Shown here one piece after another: positions 25,074 through 34,159 of a stretch of DNA of 64,000 nt. The DNA is taken from the NCBI GenBank assembly GCA_937922805.1, contig CALAJV010000016.1, forward strand, positions 1-64,000, in the 5' to 3' direction. A program made the position numbers and the translations under genes. Within the stretch, counting starts at the first letter, position 1. Each line of letters starts with the position of its first letter. The DNA comes from an uncultured Acidimicrobiales bacterium. GTDB taxonomy: Bacteria; Actinomycetota; Acidimicrobiia; Acidimicrobiales; SZUA-35. The notes below the pieces were generated by a model. It did no database searches, was not told the DNA's origin, and saw nothing but the letters and a program-made list of their open reading frames with translations.

Positions 25074-26249
25074 CTAGTTCGGCGTGGCGATATCGCGTCC
25101 CCAAATGTCAGGAGGCTGAAGAATCGGGGCGATCTGCGCTTCTGCTACTGTCCCGACCACACTTCCCGAGGTCGGGTCGTGGATCACTACAACTAAGTCA
25201 TCGGTCGCGTTCTGCCGCTCTAATACCGAATCGATTGCTTCGGTTGCCCAGGCTCGCGCCACGTCGGCGTCAGGACGCATTAGGTCTTGAACCTTTGTCC
25301 AGCTTCTCTGGGGAACATCAAGACTCGCCGCCTGCTGTGGAACTACGTAACCGATTGGGTCGGCGGTCCACCGAACAACTGGGATAGCGGTTCCGACCGT
25401 GGATTTGTTGACATTTCGCAGCAGCTGTTCGGCGGTGAGCGAGTCCGATACTGGGGCCAACTCACCCTTCATTACATGGGCCGACGTGGTATCTCGTAGT
25501 CGGCGTCGAATAACGGCGCTGGCGATTTCGGACCGAGCTCCACTGACTAAGAACACACCAACGACAACCAAAATGAGGCCTTCCCAGCGCTGCTGTAAGG
25601 CCTGATAGACCCCGGCCACCGATAGCAGGGCTCCAACGATCAGCCCGACCCGGCCGGAGATAACTCGAGCTTTCTCGGCATCGTTGAGTCGACGCCACAA
25701 CACCGCAGTCAGAACCCGACCGCCATCGAGTGGTGCCGCTGGGAATAGGTTCAGGACCGCTAAAACAATGTTCATCCCGGCCAACCAAGACAAAGCCGCA
25801 TAAATGAGCGTTGGGCTAGGAGCGATAGCTTCGGTTGGGCGGGTGAAATACAGCGCTGTGGTCAAGGCTGCGCCGAGAAAAATGTTCACGGCCGGTCCAG
25901 CCGCAGCGATGAGAAATTCGGCCTTTGGTGTGTCAGCTTGGCGATCTAACTTGGCGTACCCGCCAAGGAGGGTCAGGTTGATTCCAAGCACGCCGATTCC
26001 ATACCGGCGAGCAGTAAAGGCGTGTCCGAGTTCGTGACCAAGAATTGATAACAAGAACGCGGCGACAGTGAAGCCGGCCACGACCAGTCGACTCGAAATT
26101 GCTGCGTTAGGAACAAGAACCGGCAGGACTTGGAACGTAAGCACGAGAAGAAAAAGCGAAGCCAGTACGGCTAGACCGGCGTCGACGGCCAGTGGCATAC
26201 CTGCGATCCGGCCGGCCCGAACTGATTTGCCCACGGCGAATCTCCTCAC
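25074..26249 (-). CDS. Site-2 protease family (M50) membrane metallopeptidase
   Basis: This 391-residue polytopic protease has zinc ligands in GHELGHAFTARRYG (HExxH, about 72-76) and the third ligand in FPAAPLDGGRVL (about 168-180). Hydrophobic segments surround these, which is the SpoIVFB-like/Rip3 layout. The C-terminal cytoplasmic part (about 230-391) has a CBS-domain-like arrangement (VMKGELAPVSDSLTAEQLL, then DLMRPD). Such proteases cut membrane-bound anti-sigma factors. It is on the same strand as, and downstream of, the HEPN protein gene. Confidence 0.88.
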   Translation of the reverse strand: MRRFAVGKSVRAGRIAGMPLAVDAGLAVLASLFLLVLTFQVLPVLVPNAAISSRLVVAGFTVAAFLLSILGHELGHAFTARRYGIGVLGINLTLLGGYAKLDRQADTPKAEFLIAAAGPAVNIFLGAALTTALYFTRPTEAIAPSPTLIYAALSWLAGMNIVLAVLNLFPAAPLDGGRVLTAVLWRRLNDAEKARVISGRVGLIVGALLSVAGVYQALQQRWEGLILVVVGVFLVSGARSEIASAVIRRRLRDTTSAHVMKGELAPVSDSLTAEQLLRNVNKSTVGTAIPVVRWTADPIGYVVPQQAASLDVPQRSWTKVQDLMRPDADVARAWATEAIDSVLERQNATDDLVVVIHDPTSGSVVGTVAEAQIAPILQPPDIWGRDIATPN

Positions 26250-26333
26250 TACGTCATCACTAGTGCGTCTTCATTGGCTGCTCACTGGTAGTGAACACCG
26301 CTGTCAACATCACAATTAAGCACTTGCTAAACC

Positions 26334-26351
26334 CAACCCTATACCGGGTTG
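26334..26351. terminator. Small hairpin between the HEPN gene and the site-2 protease gene
   Basis: CAACCC and GGGTTG form a 6-bp stem with a 6-nt loop. It lies in the 140-bp gap between two minus-strand genes. There is no T-run. It may lower read-through from the HEPN gene. Confidence 0.3.
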
Positions 26352-26389
26352 ATCACGAAGTCGCACCGGGGCACCGGGTTGGGACGTCA

Positions 26390-27340
26390 CTACCAACGAC
26401 CCAGAACCAGCATTAGCAACAGCAACCCAGCAAGCAATCCGACGAAGAGCCATTCGATCCGATCGCGAGTGGTGCGCTCGTCTGCTAGCACCGCTTGAGC
26501 GGCCATAGCCCGAGTCTCAATTTCCACCAGCTGTCGCTCCAAGGTCGCCAACCGAAGTTGCTTCTTGGCCGCGTTCTGGCGTGATTTCGAGAGCTCGTCG
26601 ACGACGTCATCGTATTCCTGATGCAGCTCAGCGAACACCGATTCGGTTTCCGACAACTGCGCTTCTAGCTGAGCCACGTCGATTGAGTAGGAATCTGCGA
26701 GTTGAGTATCGACACGATCGTCATTCGTCGGCATGTCACCAGCGTCGTCAGTGAGGCCGCGGTCAACCGAGCCACGTTCGCTGAGGTTGCTGTCGGTCAG
26801 TCCAGGGTCGTTTTGCTGCGCGAACTGGTTTGCGGTCTGAGGTTCATCCTCAACGGAAAGAGTAGGGCTGGTCGGCTGGGTCTCGGGCGCCGCCGAGGGG
26901 TTTTCGACGCGAGCTCTTAGTTGTCGAAGCGGTCCGGTGCTTTCAGGCGCGATCGGCGCCGACAATCGTTCCATGGCCAAGATTGCTGATCTCAGTTCGC
27001 CAGCGTCAGAAGTTAGATTGAAGTGGGCCCACTGATTACGGGTTTCGATCAACTCACCAATTAGCGGCCGGAGATCTTGGCCAAAGAAGTCTGAGAATAC
27101 GGGCCCCCAAAAACGTCGAAGAACCAGCAGTTGAAACAAGGGGTCGGTGGCGCCGTGCTCGCTTGGTCGCCCCAATCGGTTCGCCGCAGCGTCGAGCCAC
27201 GATGGTTCGCCAGAAAAATATACGGCCATTCGATCATCGATGAATGGACCGAGATGACGGGCTAGCAGCTCGAACGCGTCAGCCAGTAGGGCATGTCTGC
27301 CGACAAGAAGCTGTGGGGAGTTGGAAGATTCGGTCGCCAT
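26390..27340 (-). CDS. HEPN-domain (Swt1-like) protein with coiled coil and C-terminal membrane anchor
   Basis: In this 316-residue protein the N-terminal 120 residues are helical and end in ETRNQWAHFN, matching the HEPN R-x4-6-H motif (RNxWAH) of the Swt1-like group, in which the Arg and His form a possible RNase site. An acidic variable linker follows (about 130-220), then a heptad-rich coiled coil (about 225-285, VAQLEAQLSETESVF) and a single helix LFVGLLAGLLLLMLVLG at the C-terminus. Tail-anchoring would place a possible ribonuclease at the membrane. No partner toxin or antitoxin is adjacent. The RNase role is inference from the motif. Confidence 0.65.
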   Translation of the reverse strand: MATESSNSPQLLVGRHALLADAFELLARHLGPFIDDRMAVYFSGEPSWLDAAANRLGRPSEHGATDPLFQLLVLRRFWGPVFSDFFGQDLRPLIGELIETRNQWAHFNLTSDAGELRSAILAMERLSAPIAPESTGPLRQLRARVENPSAAPETQPTSPTLSVEDEPQTANQFAQQNDPGLTDSNLSERGSVDRGLTDDAGDMPTNDDRVDTQLADSYSIDVAQLEAQLSETESVFAELHQEYDDVVDELSKSRQNAAKKQLRLATLERQLVEIETRAMAAQAVLADERTTRDRIEWLFVGLLAGLLLLMLVLGRW

Positions 27341-27443
27341 GACTGGGGGCCTATCGGCTCTAAATGTTCCAACTTGAGCGCAGAAAATGGAAGTTATACC
27401 GCCAGTAGCTCAAGAACAGGGGGCAACTGCCGTTTGAGAAGGA

Positions 27444-29045
27444 GTGGGCCAACCGACCAACATATCTTCGCCGCCAGCCGTCCTGTTCTCAGGGCTTTTT
27501 GGTGGTGTGTGCTGGGTTGTCGGACTCAACTTTCTCTACGATCTTCTCCCGCTCTACTTGATCTTGCTAATAACTACGTGCGCGTTCACGGCGGTTTGCG
27601 CTGCTGTCGCTGCCTTGGCCCTCTCATTCATGACGCGACGGGACAGAGAAAAGCAAGATGCTGCCGAACACGCAGCCCGACATGACAACCTTACTGGGCT
27701 CAAAAATAGAGCCGAACTTTTCCGGCTGCTTGAAGAATCGTTGGAGCACTCCAACAGGAACAACACGGTCCTTGGAGTTCTATTTCTTGACCTAGATCGG
27801 TTCAAAGCTATCAATGACTCGATGGGCCACGATGCCGGCGATGAGCTCTTGCGCAGCGTCGCTAATCGGCTGCGCTCATCGGTACGAAGCACCGATATCG
27901 TCGCTCGGCTTGGCGGAGATGAATTTGTCGTCCTTTGTCGAGATCTGATCTCGGCCGACTCGGTCGAAGCGGCAGCCAGACAAATCCAAAAGCAGTTCAA
28001 GGACCCTGTCGATCTGAATGGCAGAGATCATCTTGTTTCTACCAGCATTGGTGTCGCCATCGCTGGAGGCAACGACGATCGCGATGCCGACGAATTACTC
28101 AGAGATGCTGATGCCGCCATGTACCGAGCGAAGCGAACCAGATCGGGATACGCCATCTTTGACGAGGCCCACCGATTGAGGGTTCTCAACCGCCTTGATA
28201 TCGAGCGAGAGCTGGTCGAGGCGCTTGATAAAGGACAGCTAATCGTTTACTACCAACCGATTGTCGATACGTCATCGCAGTCTCTCTACGCGTTTGAAGC
28301 CTTGATTAGATGGAACCATCCTGAACAGGGAATTGTTGGACCCGGCTACTTCTTAGATGTGGCCGAAGAGGCAGGAATGATGAGCGATATCGGCGAGATG
28401 GTTCTCCGCGAAGCGTGCGCCCAGGCGGCCGTTTGGAACCACATTTCTCCAGCCGCCCGAAACGTGAAGATGAGCGTCAATTTAGCTGAGCAACAATTGA
28501 TCGACAGCCAGTTTCCTCGCAAGGTCGGAGAGGTTCTGAAATGGTCTGGACTTGATCCTCAGCAGCTGGTTTTGGAAATCACCGAGAACGTGATTGTCGA
28601 ACACTTGGCTGGTCTGACAAGCCTTCGAGAGCTCGAAAACATGGGAATCTACCTAGCTATCGATGATTTTGGCACCGGCCAGTCTGGTCTTAGCTACATC
28701 AAACAATTCGACATGGTGTCTACTATCAAGATCGATCAAGCGTTCGTCCGAGATATGCGATCGGGCGATGCAGACCGGGCAATCATAGAAGCAGTGGTAG
28801 CTATGGCCGGAGCCCTCGATTTGCGAGTCGTTGCTGAAGGGGTTGAATTCGAGGATCAAAAAGCCCAGCTCAACGCCTTAGGAATAGACCACATGCAGGG
28901 TTATCTTTTCAACAGCCCGGTATCCCCAGAATCCATTGATCCGAAAGTGTGGTTCCCCGATCGGGTAGAAGCTCGAGAGGTAGGTTTGAGTTCGGACGAG
29001 GTCAAACAAGGATTTGCTCGAGCGGCCAAACAATCAACCGACTAA
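27444..29045 (+). CDS. GGDEF-EAL cyclic-di-GMP turnover protein
   Basis: The protein has 533 residues with two transmembrane helices (about 12-33 and 37-62) and no sensor domain. The GGDEF domain has an intact active site (RLGGDEF, 157-161) and an intact RxxD inhibition site (Arg148-Asp151) five residues before it. The EAL domain has an intact EAL signature (285-287 in YAFEALIRW) and DDFGTG metal loop. Both catalytic activities are thus possible. The start is GTG. Confidence 0.92.
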   Translation: MGQPTNISSPPAVLFSGLFGGVCWVVGLNFLYDLLPLYLILLITTCAFTAVCAAVAALALSFMTRRDREKQDAAEHAARHDNLTGLKNRAELFRLLEESLEHSNRNNTVLGVLFLDLDRFKAINDSMGHDAGDELLRSVANRLRSSVRSTDIVARLGGDEFVVLCRDLISADSVEAAARQIQKQFKDPVDLNGRDHLVSTSIGVAIAGGNDDRDADELLRDADAAMYRAKRTRSGYAIFDEAHRLRVLNRLDIERELVEALDKGQLIVYYQPIVDTSSQSLYAFEALIRWNHPEQGIVGPGYFLDVAEEAGMMSDIGEMVLREACAQAAVWNHISPAARNVKMSVNLAEQQLIDSQFPRKVGEVLKWSGLDPQQLVLEITENVIVEHLAGLTSLRELENMGIYLAIDDFGTGQSGLSYIKQFDMVSTIKIDQAFVRDMRSGDADRAIIEAVVAMAGALDLRVVAEGVEFEDQKAQLNALGIDHMQGYLFNSPVSPESIDPKVWFPDRVEAREVGLSSDEVKQGFARAAKQSTD

Positions 29046-29116
29046 CGTCTCTTCATGTAACGACCTCTTTCAACCCCCACAATCGATCGAGGGCTGTTCG
29101 CCGGTCGTGGACGGGC

Positions 29117-30004
29117 TCAATCGTCAAAGTCTGGTGGGGGAGCAACAAAGTCGATAAGCTCCTCGACCGCGCCAATGAGGACTGGTTCCAGATCTTTGTA
29201 CGTTGACACGCGGGCTAAAAACACCTTCCAAAGTTCGCCTGGACTGCCCCCGAAACCGAGCGCTTTGCAAATGCCAGTCTTCCAATCTTGACCCATTGGG
29301 ATCTCAGGCCAACGATCAATGCCGACCACCTGGGGCCGAATCGCTTGCCAAATATCGACGAAGTCGTGGCCTCGGATCATGACCGACGCTTCACCCCCTC
29401 CTCGTTCGACCTCGGTCGCAATTCGAGTCTCTTTCGACCCTGCTACCAGGTGATCGAGCAGGATTCCGAGTCTCCGGTCGGGCGAAGGGCCGAATTCGTC
29501 AATTACGCCTTGTAGATCTTCAATCCCATGTAGTGGTTCAACTACGACTCCGACGTCACGAAGGTCGGCACCCCAAATACGTTCAACTAGTTCGGCATCA
29601 TGGACGCCCTCGACCAGAATACGACTGGCTACTGCGACTTTGGCCTGCTCCTTAGGAGCAGCGACCGAGCCCGAGGCCGTTATTGACGGGCCCGACGACG
29701 AGGATTTTTGTGGCTTTACCAGTGTGACTGTCGCCCCGCCAACCGAGAACGCTCCCGGAGCGTTCGGCAATGCATGCTCCCGCCCAGCCTTGTCTCGCAC
29801 ACTAACTTGTGATCCGGCGAAGCGGGTTACTTTGCCGGTCACCCCGGTAGTTCTGTGACGGACAGCGAGACCACTAGTCGCTGGTTGTTGAGGCCACGAA
29901 GGCCGTCGCTTCCCGCCATCTTCCATCTCTGACGGGTCGGTCATAAGTCCTGGCTGGCGTGAGCTGGGAGGCATTAGCTGAACCGTAGCGGACGCAGTGT
30001 TCAT
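29117..30004 (-). CDS. DUF3097 family conserved actinobacterial protein
   Basis: This 295-residue protein has an N-terminal KOW/SH3-like region (VTGKVTRFAGSQVSVRDKAG, about 52-75). The conserved core has ILVEGVHDAELVERIWG, a TOPRIM-like acidic strand, then LLDHLVAGSKE and RGHDFVDIWQAIRP. This pattern is that of DUF3097, found throughout actinobacteria with no established role. The TOPRIM resemblance suggests nucleic acid handling, which is inference. The true start may be a later Met (for example MTDPSEM). Confidence 0.82.
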   Translation of the reverse strand: MNTASATVQLMPPSSRQPGLMTDPSEMEDGGKRRPSWPQQPATSGLAVRHRTTGVTGKVTRFAGSQVSVRDKAGREHALPNAPGAFSVGGATVTLVKPQKSSSSGPSITASGSVAAPKEQAKVAVASRILVEGVHDAELVERIWGADLRDVGVVVEPLHGIEDLQGVIDEFGPSPDRRLGILLDHLVAGSKETRIATEVERGGGEASVMIRGHDFVDIWQAIRPQVVGIDRWPEIPMGQDWKTGICKALGFGGSPGELWKVFLARVSTYKDLEPVLIGAVEELIDFVAPPPDFDD

Positions 30005-30040
30005 GTTGGATGATGGTGCTGCTTGGATGAGTGATTGTGA

Positions 30041-30766
30041 TTAGGAGAAGTTGGTGAGGTCAGCTGCTTCACAGCCAAGTTGCCGCAAAAACGGTTGGGA
30101 CATTAACGCGTAACCAAGATCGTTAGGATGAAACCGGTCTGATGATAGACGCTGCCGATACTCGGGCCCCGGTTCAGACCAGGGCTGCACGAGATCAAGC
30201 TGTTGTTCGACCGCAGCGTTTCGAATAGCCCGGTTGGCCATGCGAGTCCGGGGTGACTCGCCACCCAGTTCACAAACAATCGCCGGCGGCACCAGGTTGG
30301 CAACCAACAGTTGTATTTCGGTTCGGAGCTTGAACACTTCCCGCCCCCACACAAGATCGTTGGCCCCGATACAACTGATTATCAGGTCTGGGTTTGGTCC
30401 GCGTTCGAAAAGTTGCTGAACAATTGGTAGTTGACGGGTAACTCCATCACTGACTCTGGCCCCAGATTGGGCCAGGTTAATAACTCGCCACTGTTCACCG
30501 TCTCGTTCTGAAAGGCCCCGAACGACGTTGCTGACGTAGCCCCGTTCCGGACTCGACGCCCCAATTCCGATGGCGGTCGAATCACCAATTACCACTAAAA
30601 GTGGGCCCGATTGGCCGAGGGCCTGTTGGTTTCCAACGTTCCACCACTCGGTGTACGGTTCGATTTGGTTCAGAACGGACCGCACACCGTCGAGAGCGAG
30701 CCCGATCGATCTAATCCCGATACCCGGTTTCTTGGCTTCGAGCGTCGGAATTTCAGTGAGCACCAA
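30041..30766 (-). CDS. SGNH/GDSL hydrolase
   Basis: A 241-residue lipase/esterase-like SGNH hydrolase. Block I is VVIGDSTAIGIG with the nucleophile Ser, block III is CIGANDLV, and block V is DRFHPNDLGY with the Asp and His. There is no signal peptide. It is immediately downstream of the promoter region shared with the ABC-F gene and ends 37 bp before the DUF3097 gene on the same strand. Confidence 0.88.
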   Translation of the reverse strand: MVLTEIPTLEAKKPGIGIRSIGLALDGVRSVLNQIEPYTEWWNVGNQQALGQSGPLLVVIGDSTAIGIGASSPERGYVSNVVRGLSERDGEQWRVINLAQSGARVSDGVTRQLPIVQQLFERGPNPDLIISCIGANDLVWGREVFKLRTEIQLLVANLVPPAIVCELGGESPRTRMANRAIRNAAVEQQLDLVQPWSEPGPEYRQRLSSDRFHPNDLGYALMSQPFLRQLGCEAADLTNFS

Positions 30767-30802
30767 CCCAGATTATCGGCAGAACCGGGTTAGCCTCAGC
30801 TA

Positions 30803-32635
30803 GTGATCCTCGTTGACGTGACTGCGGTAACCGTTGAGAGGCCCGACCGAGCGTTGTTCAAGAACGTGTCGTTAACAGCCTCGACTGGTGATCGTATTGG
30901 TGTGGTTGGAATCAACGGCACCGGAAAATCAACTCTGCTGCGAGTGATCGCCGGAATCAACAAGGCTGAAAGTGGCGAAGTCCGTTTCGGTCGTGGCGTT
31001 CGAGTGGTGCTACTCGACCAAGAAGCACCATTGCCACCGGGAACCGTCAGCGCTGCGGTTACCTCAGTTTGTCCGGCGGGGGCCGAATGGGAGGCCGCCT
31101 CTGTCCTAGACAAGCTCGGCATGGGGGCCCACGGAGATCGCGATGTTTCGTCGTTATCTGGAGGCGAAGCTAAGCGGGTTGCTTTGGCCCGGTCGTTGGT
31201 GGCCCCATCAGATCTGCTTATTCTTGATGAGCCAACGAACCATCTTGACCTCGATTCAATCGAATGGCTCGAGAACCGGCTGCACCGACACCCCGGAGGG
31301 GTAATGGTTGTAACCCACGATCGGCACTTGTTGGATCGCGTTACGTCGCGGATTCTTGAGCTTGATCGAGGATCAAGCTACGTCCATGAAGGCGGCTATG
31401 CCAGCTATCTGGAAGGGCGAAAGGATCGGGAAGAAGCGGCCGCGAATGCGGAGACGGTCCGACGAAACCTAGCTCGGTCCGAATTAGCATGGCTCCGGCG
31501 GGGTGCCCCCGCACGAACATCTAAGCCGAAATACCGGATCGATCAGGCTCGCGAGCTTGTTGATCGACGGCCCGATGCGCCCGCCCGTCCATCTGAGCTA
31601 CATCTTGAGTTCCCTACCCCCCGTCTCGGAGAGGTGGTCATCGAGCTGACCGACGTGACTGTCGAGTCGCCGGATCATCGAGTTTTGGCTTCTGCGGTGA
31701 ATCTCGCTCTCGATCCCCGGGAAAGGCTCGGGATTGTCGGTCCAAACGGTGTGGGGAAAACATCACTACTCAATATTTTGGCTGGGCGAACCCAACCGGC
31801 GTCCGGCCAAGTCAAGATTGGGTCGACAGTCGAACTTGGCTACTTCGACCAACTTGGCGCCTCGCTAGATGAAAATGCTCGAGTGCGAGAAGTGGTTGCT
31901 GGTCCGCATCGCGAAGCCGATTGGACCGACGCAAGATTGTTGGAGGCGTTCTGGTTCGACTCCGATGCCCAATGGGCTCAAGTGTCGACGTTGTCGGGTG
32001 GAGAGCGACGCCGTCTACAGCTCCTAAGGGTGTTGGCCGATCGACCGAACGTATTGCTCTTGGATGAGCCAACCAACGATCTAGATCTGGAAACGCTCCG
32101 TTCGCTGGAATCGTTTCTTGAAGAGTGGCCCGGAGCGGTTGTGGTCGTAAGCCACGATCGCGCCTTTCTTGAACGGGTTGTAGCCGATGCGCTCATAATG
32201 GATGGCTCCGGCACGGCTAAACGCTGGCCCGGTGGATTCGGTGCCTGGGATAGCGCTCGTAAAGATAAGACGAAAAAACATGATGCGATTCGACCCACGA
32301 CTCACTCTGGTCTTACCAATCCGGCCCGGCCTGGCAAAGAAACCGGGAATCCCGAGACGGTGAAATCTAAAGACAAAGCACCGCCAGAAAAAGACGGTGG
32401 CCAACCTGTAAAGAAGCGATCAGCTAGCACTATTGGATTCTTAATCCGGGATCTAGAGAAGAAGATGGCTCGCTTAGAGACTCAAAAGGCCCGGCTGGAA
32501 CAGGAATTGTTGGCTACTGTCGACAACCACGCCAAGATGGCTGATTTGGGCCAAGAGTTGACGGTCGTGTCAAGCGAGCTGGACGAAGCCGAAGAGCAGT
32601 GGCTCGGTCTGGCCGAAGAAAGAGAACAGCGTTAG
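30803..32635 (+). CDS. ABC-F family ATPase (Uup-like)
   Basis: This 610-residue protein carries two ABC ATPase domains and no transmembrane segment. Each has Walker A (GINGTGKST; GPNGVGKTS), a signature (LSGGE) and Walker B with the ABC-F catalytic glutamate (LLILDEPTNHLDLDS; VLLLDEPTNDLDLE). A linker between them and a C-terminal coiled coil (about 545-610) match Uup. These act on ribosomes or DNA structures. The GTG start follows a gap of 36 bp from the divergent hydrolase. Confidence 0.9.
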   Translation: MILVDVTAVTVERPDRALFKNVSLTASTGDRIGVVGINGTGKSTLLRVIAGINKAESGEVRFGRGVRVVLLDQEAPLPPGTVSAAVTSVCPAGAEWEAASVLDKLGMGAHGDRDVSSLSGGEAKRVALARSLVAPSDLLILDEPTNHLDLDSIEWLENRLHRHPGGVMVVTHDRHLLDRVTSRILELDRGSSYVHEGGYASYLEGRKDREEAAANAETVRRNLARSELAWLRRGAPARTSKPKYRIDQARELVDRRPDAPARPSELHLEFPTPRLGEVVIELTDVTVESPDHRVLASAVNLALDPRERLGIVGPNGVGKTSLLNILAGRTQPASGQVKIGSTVELGYFDQLGASLDENARVREVVAGPHREADWTDARLLEAFWFDSDAQWAQVSTLSGGERRRLQLLRVLADRPNVLLLDEPTNDLDLETLRSLESFLEEWPGAVVVVSHDRAFLERVVADALIMDGSGTAKRWPGGFGAWDSARKDKTKKHDAIRPTTHSGLTNPARPGKETGNPETVKSKDKAPPEKDGGQPVKKRSASTIGFLIRDLEKKMARLETQKARLEQELLATVDNHAKMADLGQELTVVSSELDEAEEQWLGLAEEREQR

Positions 32636-32673
32636 TAGGGCCTCGCTGCTATCCCGGTTGGAATTGACACAGT

Positions 32674-34023
32674 TTGAGAAAGTTGGTCGATTTTGATCGA
32701 ACGGCTCCATTCGACAAACTGGCGCTAGATTCGGTGGCTGTGAGCGGAACACAAACTCCGTCGGACGAGCCACTTTTTCTCCCATCGCCCGATCGATACC
32801 AAAAATCTAAGAGCCTATTCCCGACCACTGCCGACGTGATCGTTGTTGGCGGCGGTCTTGTCGGCCTGTCCACCGCAGTCGAGCTAGCAAATCGAGGGCG
32901 GCGAGTTTCGGTGATTTGCCAGTCTCTGCAAGGCAATCAGACAACTAACGGCTTGGGAATAGTGTTGTCCTACCTGCCGGTAACCCCGTCAGAGGTCGAA
33001 CTAGCCCACGGTTCTGACTCCCCATCGGTTGTGCAGTCAGCGGATGATGCTTATCGATGGACTCTGGACAAACTGGCCATGATAGATCGGCGGTTCCCCT
33101 GTCGGATTGCTGGGCATCTCATCTGTGGTCACCATTCGGACAGCGCCTCCGACATGAAGCGGTTAGCCGAGTTCGAACAGCAACGAAAAGGAAAGGCTTC
33201 CTTTCTAAGTCGACAAGACGTCGTATCGAGAGAAATTGGTTCCGAGAAGTTCAACGGAGCCCTAATCGTTCCCGACGCTGCGGTTGTTGACCCTGGAAAA
33301 GTTCACGTTGGTTTTCATCACGTCGCCCGAATGTTCGAAATTCCAATTTTCGATGCGACACGGGTCGTGCGGATTGGCAAACTTCCTCGCGGCGGCTTTG
33401 AATTGCGAACTAACCACGGGCGCGTTCGAGCCAATGATGTGATCGTTTGCGCTGGCCATGAAACTGGCAAACTACTTCCGGCGCTCCGAACCCGAATCGG
33501 AGTGCAGCGCACCATTACTTTGGCCACTCCGAGCCTCGACGTCGAGATGCAGCAACGGATCGCTCCAACTAATCGAATCATGAGCACCAATACGGCGCAA
33601 CGCACCTTCTGGTACCTCGACCCAGACCGAGGCCGACTGCTATTCTCCACGCCGGCCATTAGCGACGATCTCGAACTCGAGCGTGAACGAGCAACCGGCC
33701 GTCTAACCGAGATATATCCGGAGCTGAGGCAACTTGCGATAGATCGAGCTTGGTTCGCTGAGGCTCCACTGTTGCGCGACCGTCTTCCTCGGGTTGGGGT
33801 ATCGAACGGAATCGGATTTGCGATTAAGGGCGACGCCCATCAGCTGGCCTATTCATCGTGGCTTGGTCATCAGGCGAGCGAATTAGTCGAAGCCGGTAGC
33901 CCACACCGAGGCAGCACTAGGCCGTGGGCGAACGTTGATGTACCTGGCGGCTATCAAATCGGGTTAGTGGGTAACTTGATTACTAGCGCATCGGCGTTGC
34001 TGGCCAGAGACAAAGCAAAATGA
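32674..34023 (+). CDS. FAD-dependent oxidoreductase (DAO family)
   Basis: The 449-residue protein has a GxGxxG-type dinucleotide site IVVGGGLVGLSTAVELANRG at about residue 55. TTNGLGIVLSY follows, and a second FAD contact VIVCAGHETGKLLP occurs near residue 260. The C-terminal GYQIGLVGNLITSASALLA completes the D-amino acid oxidase/glycine oxidase fold. The substrate is an amine or amino acid and cannot be fixed. The TTG start leaves about 50 extra residues before the FAD site, so a later start is possible. Confidence 0.78.
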   Translation: MRKLVDFDRTAPFDKLALDSVAVSGTQTPSDEPLFLPSPDRYQKSKSLFPTTADVIVVGGGLVGLSTAVELANRGRRVSVICQSLQGNQTTNGLGIVLSYLPVTPSEVELAHGSDSPSVVQSADDAYRWTLDKLAMIDRRFPCRIAGHLICGHHSDSASDMKRLAEFEQQRKGKASFLSRQDVVSREIGSEKFNGALIVPDAAVVDPGKVHVGFHHVARMFEIPIFDATRVVRIGKLPRGGFELRTNHGRVRANDVIVCAGHETGKLLPALRTRIGVQRTITLATPSLDVEMQQRIAPTNRIMSTNTAQRTFWYLDPDRGRLLFSTPAISDDLELERERATGRLTEIYPELRQLAIDRAWFAEAPLLRDRLPRVGVSNGIGFAIKGDAHQLAYSSWLGHQASELVEAGSPHRGSTRPWANVDVPGGYQIGLVGNLITSASALLARDKAK

Positions 34024-34159
34024 CCAACCGTGTGCCTACCGGGGTTCAGCCGAATTCGATCGTTTTTTGCTCTAGCCCCAAACGGTGCCATGCTGGAGCA
34101 GCGCTAAAATTTTGAAATGGCGACACGTTCGCTGAATGATCTGGCTAGAGGAGCTACAC

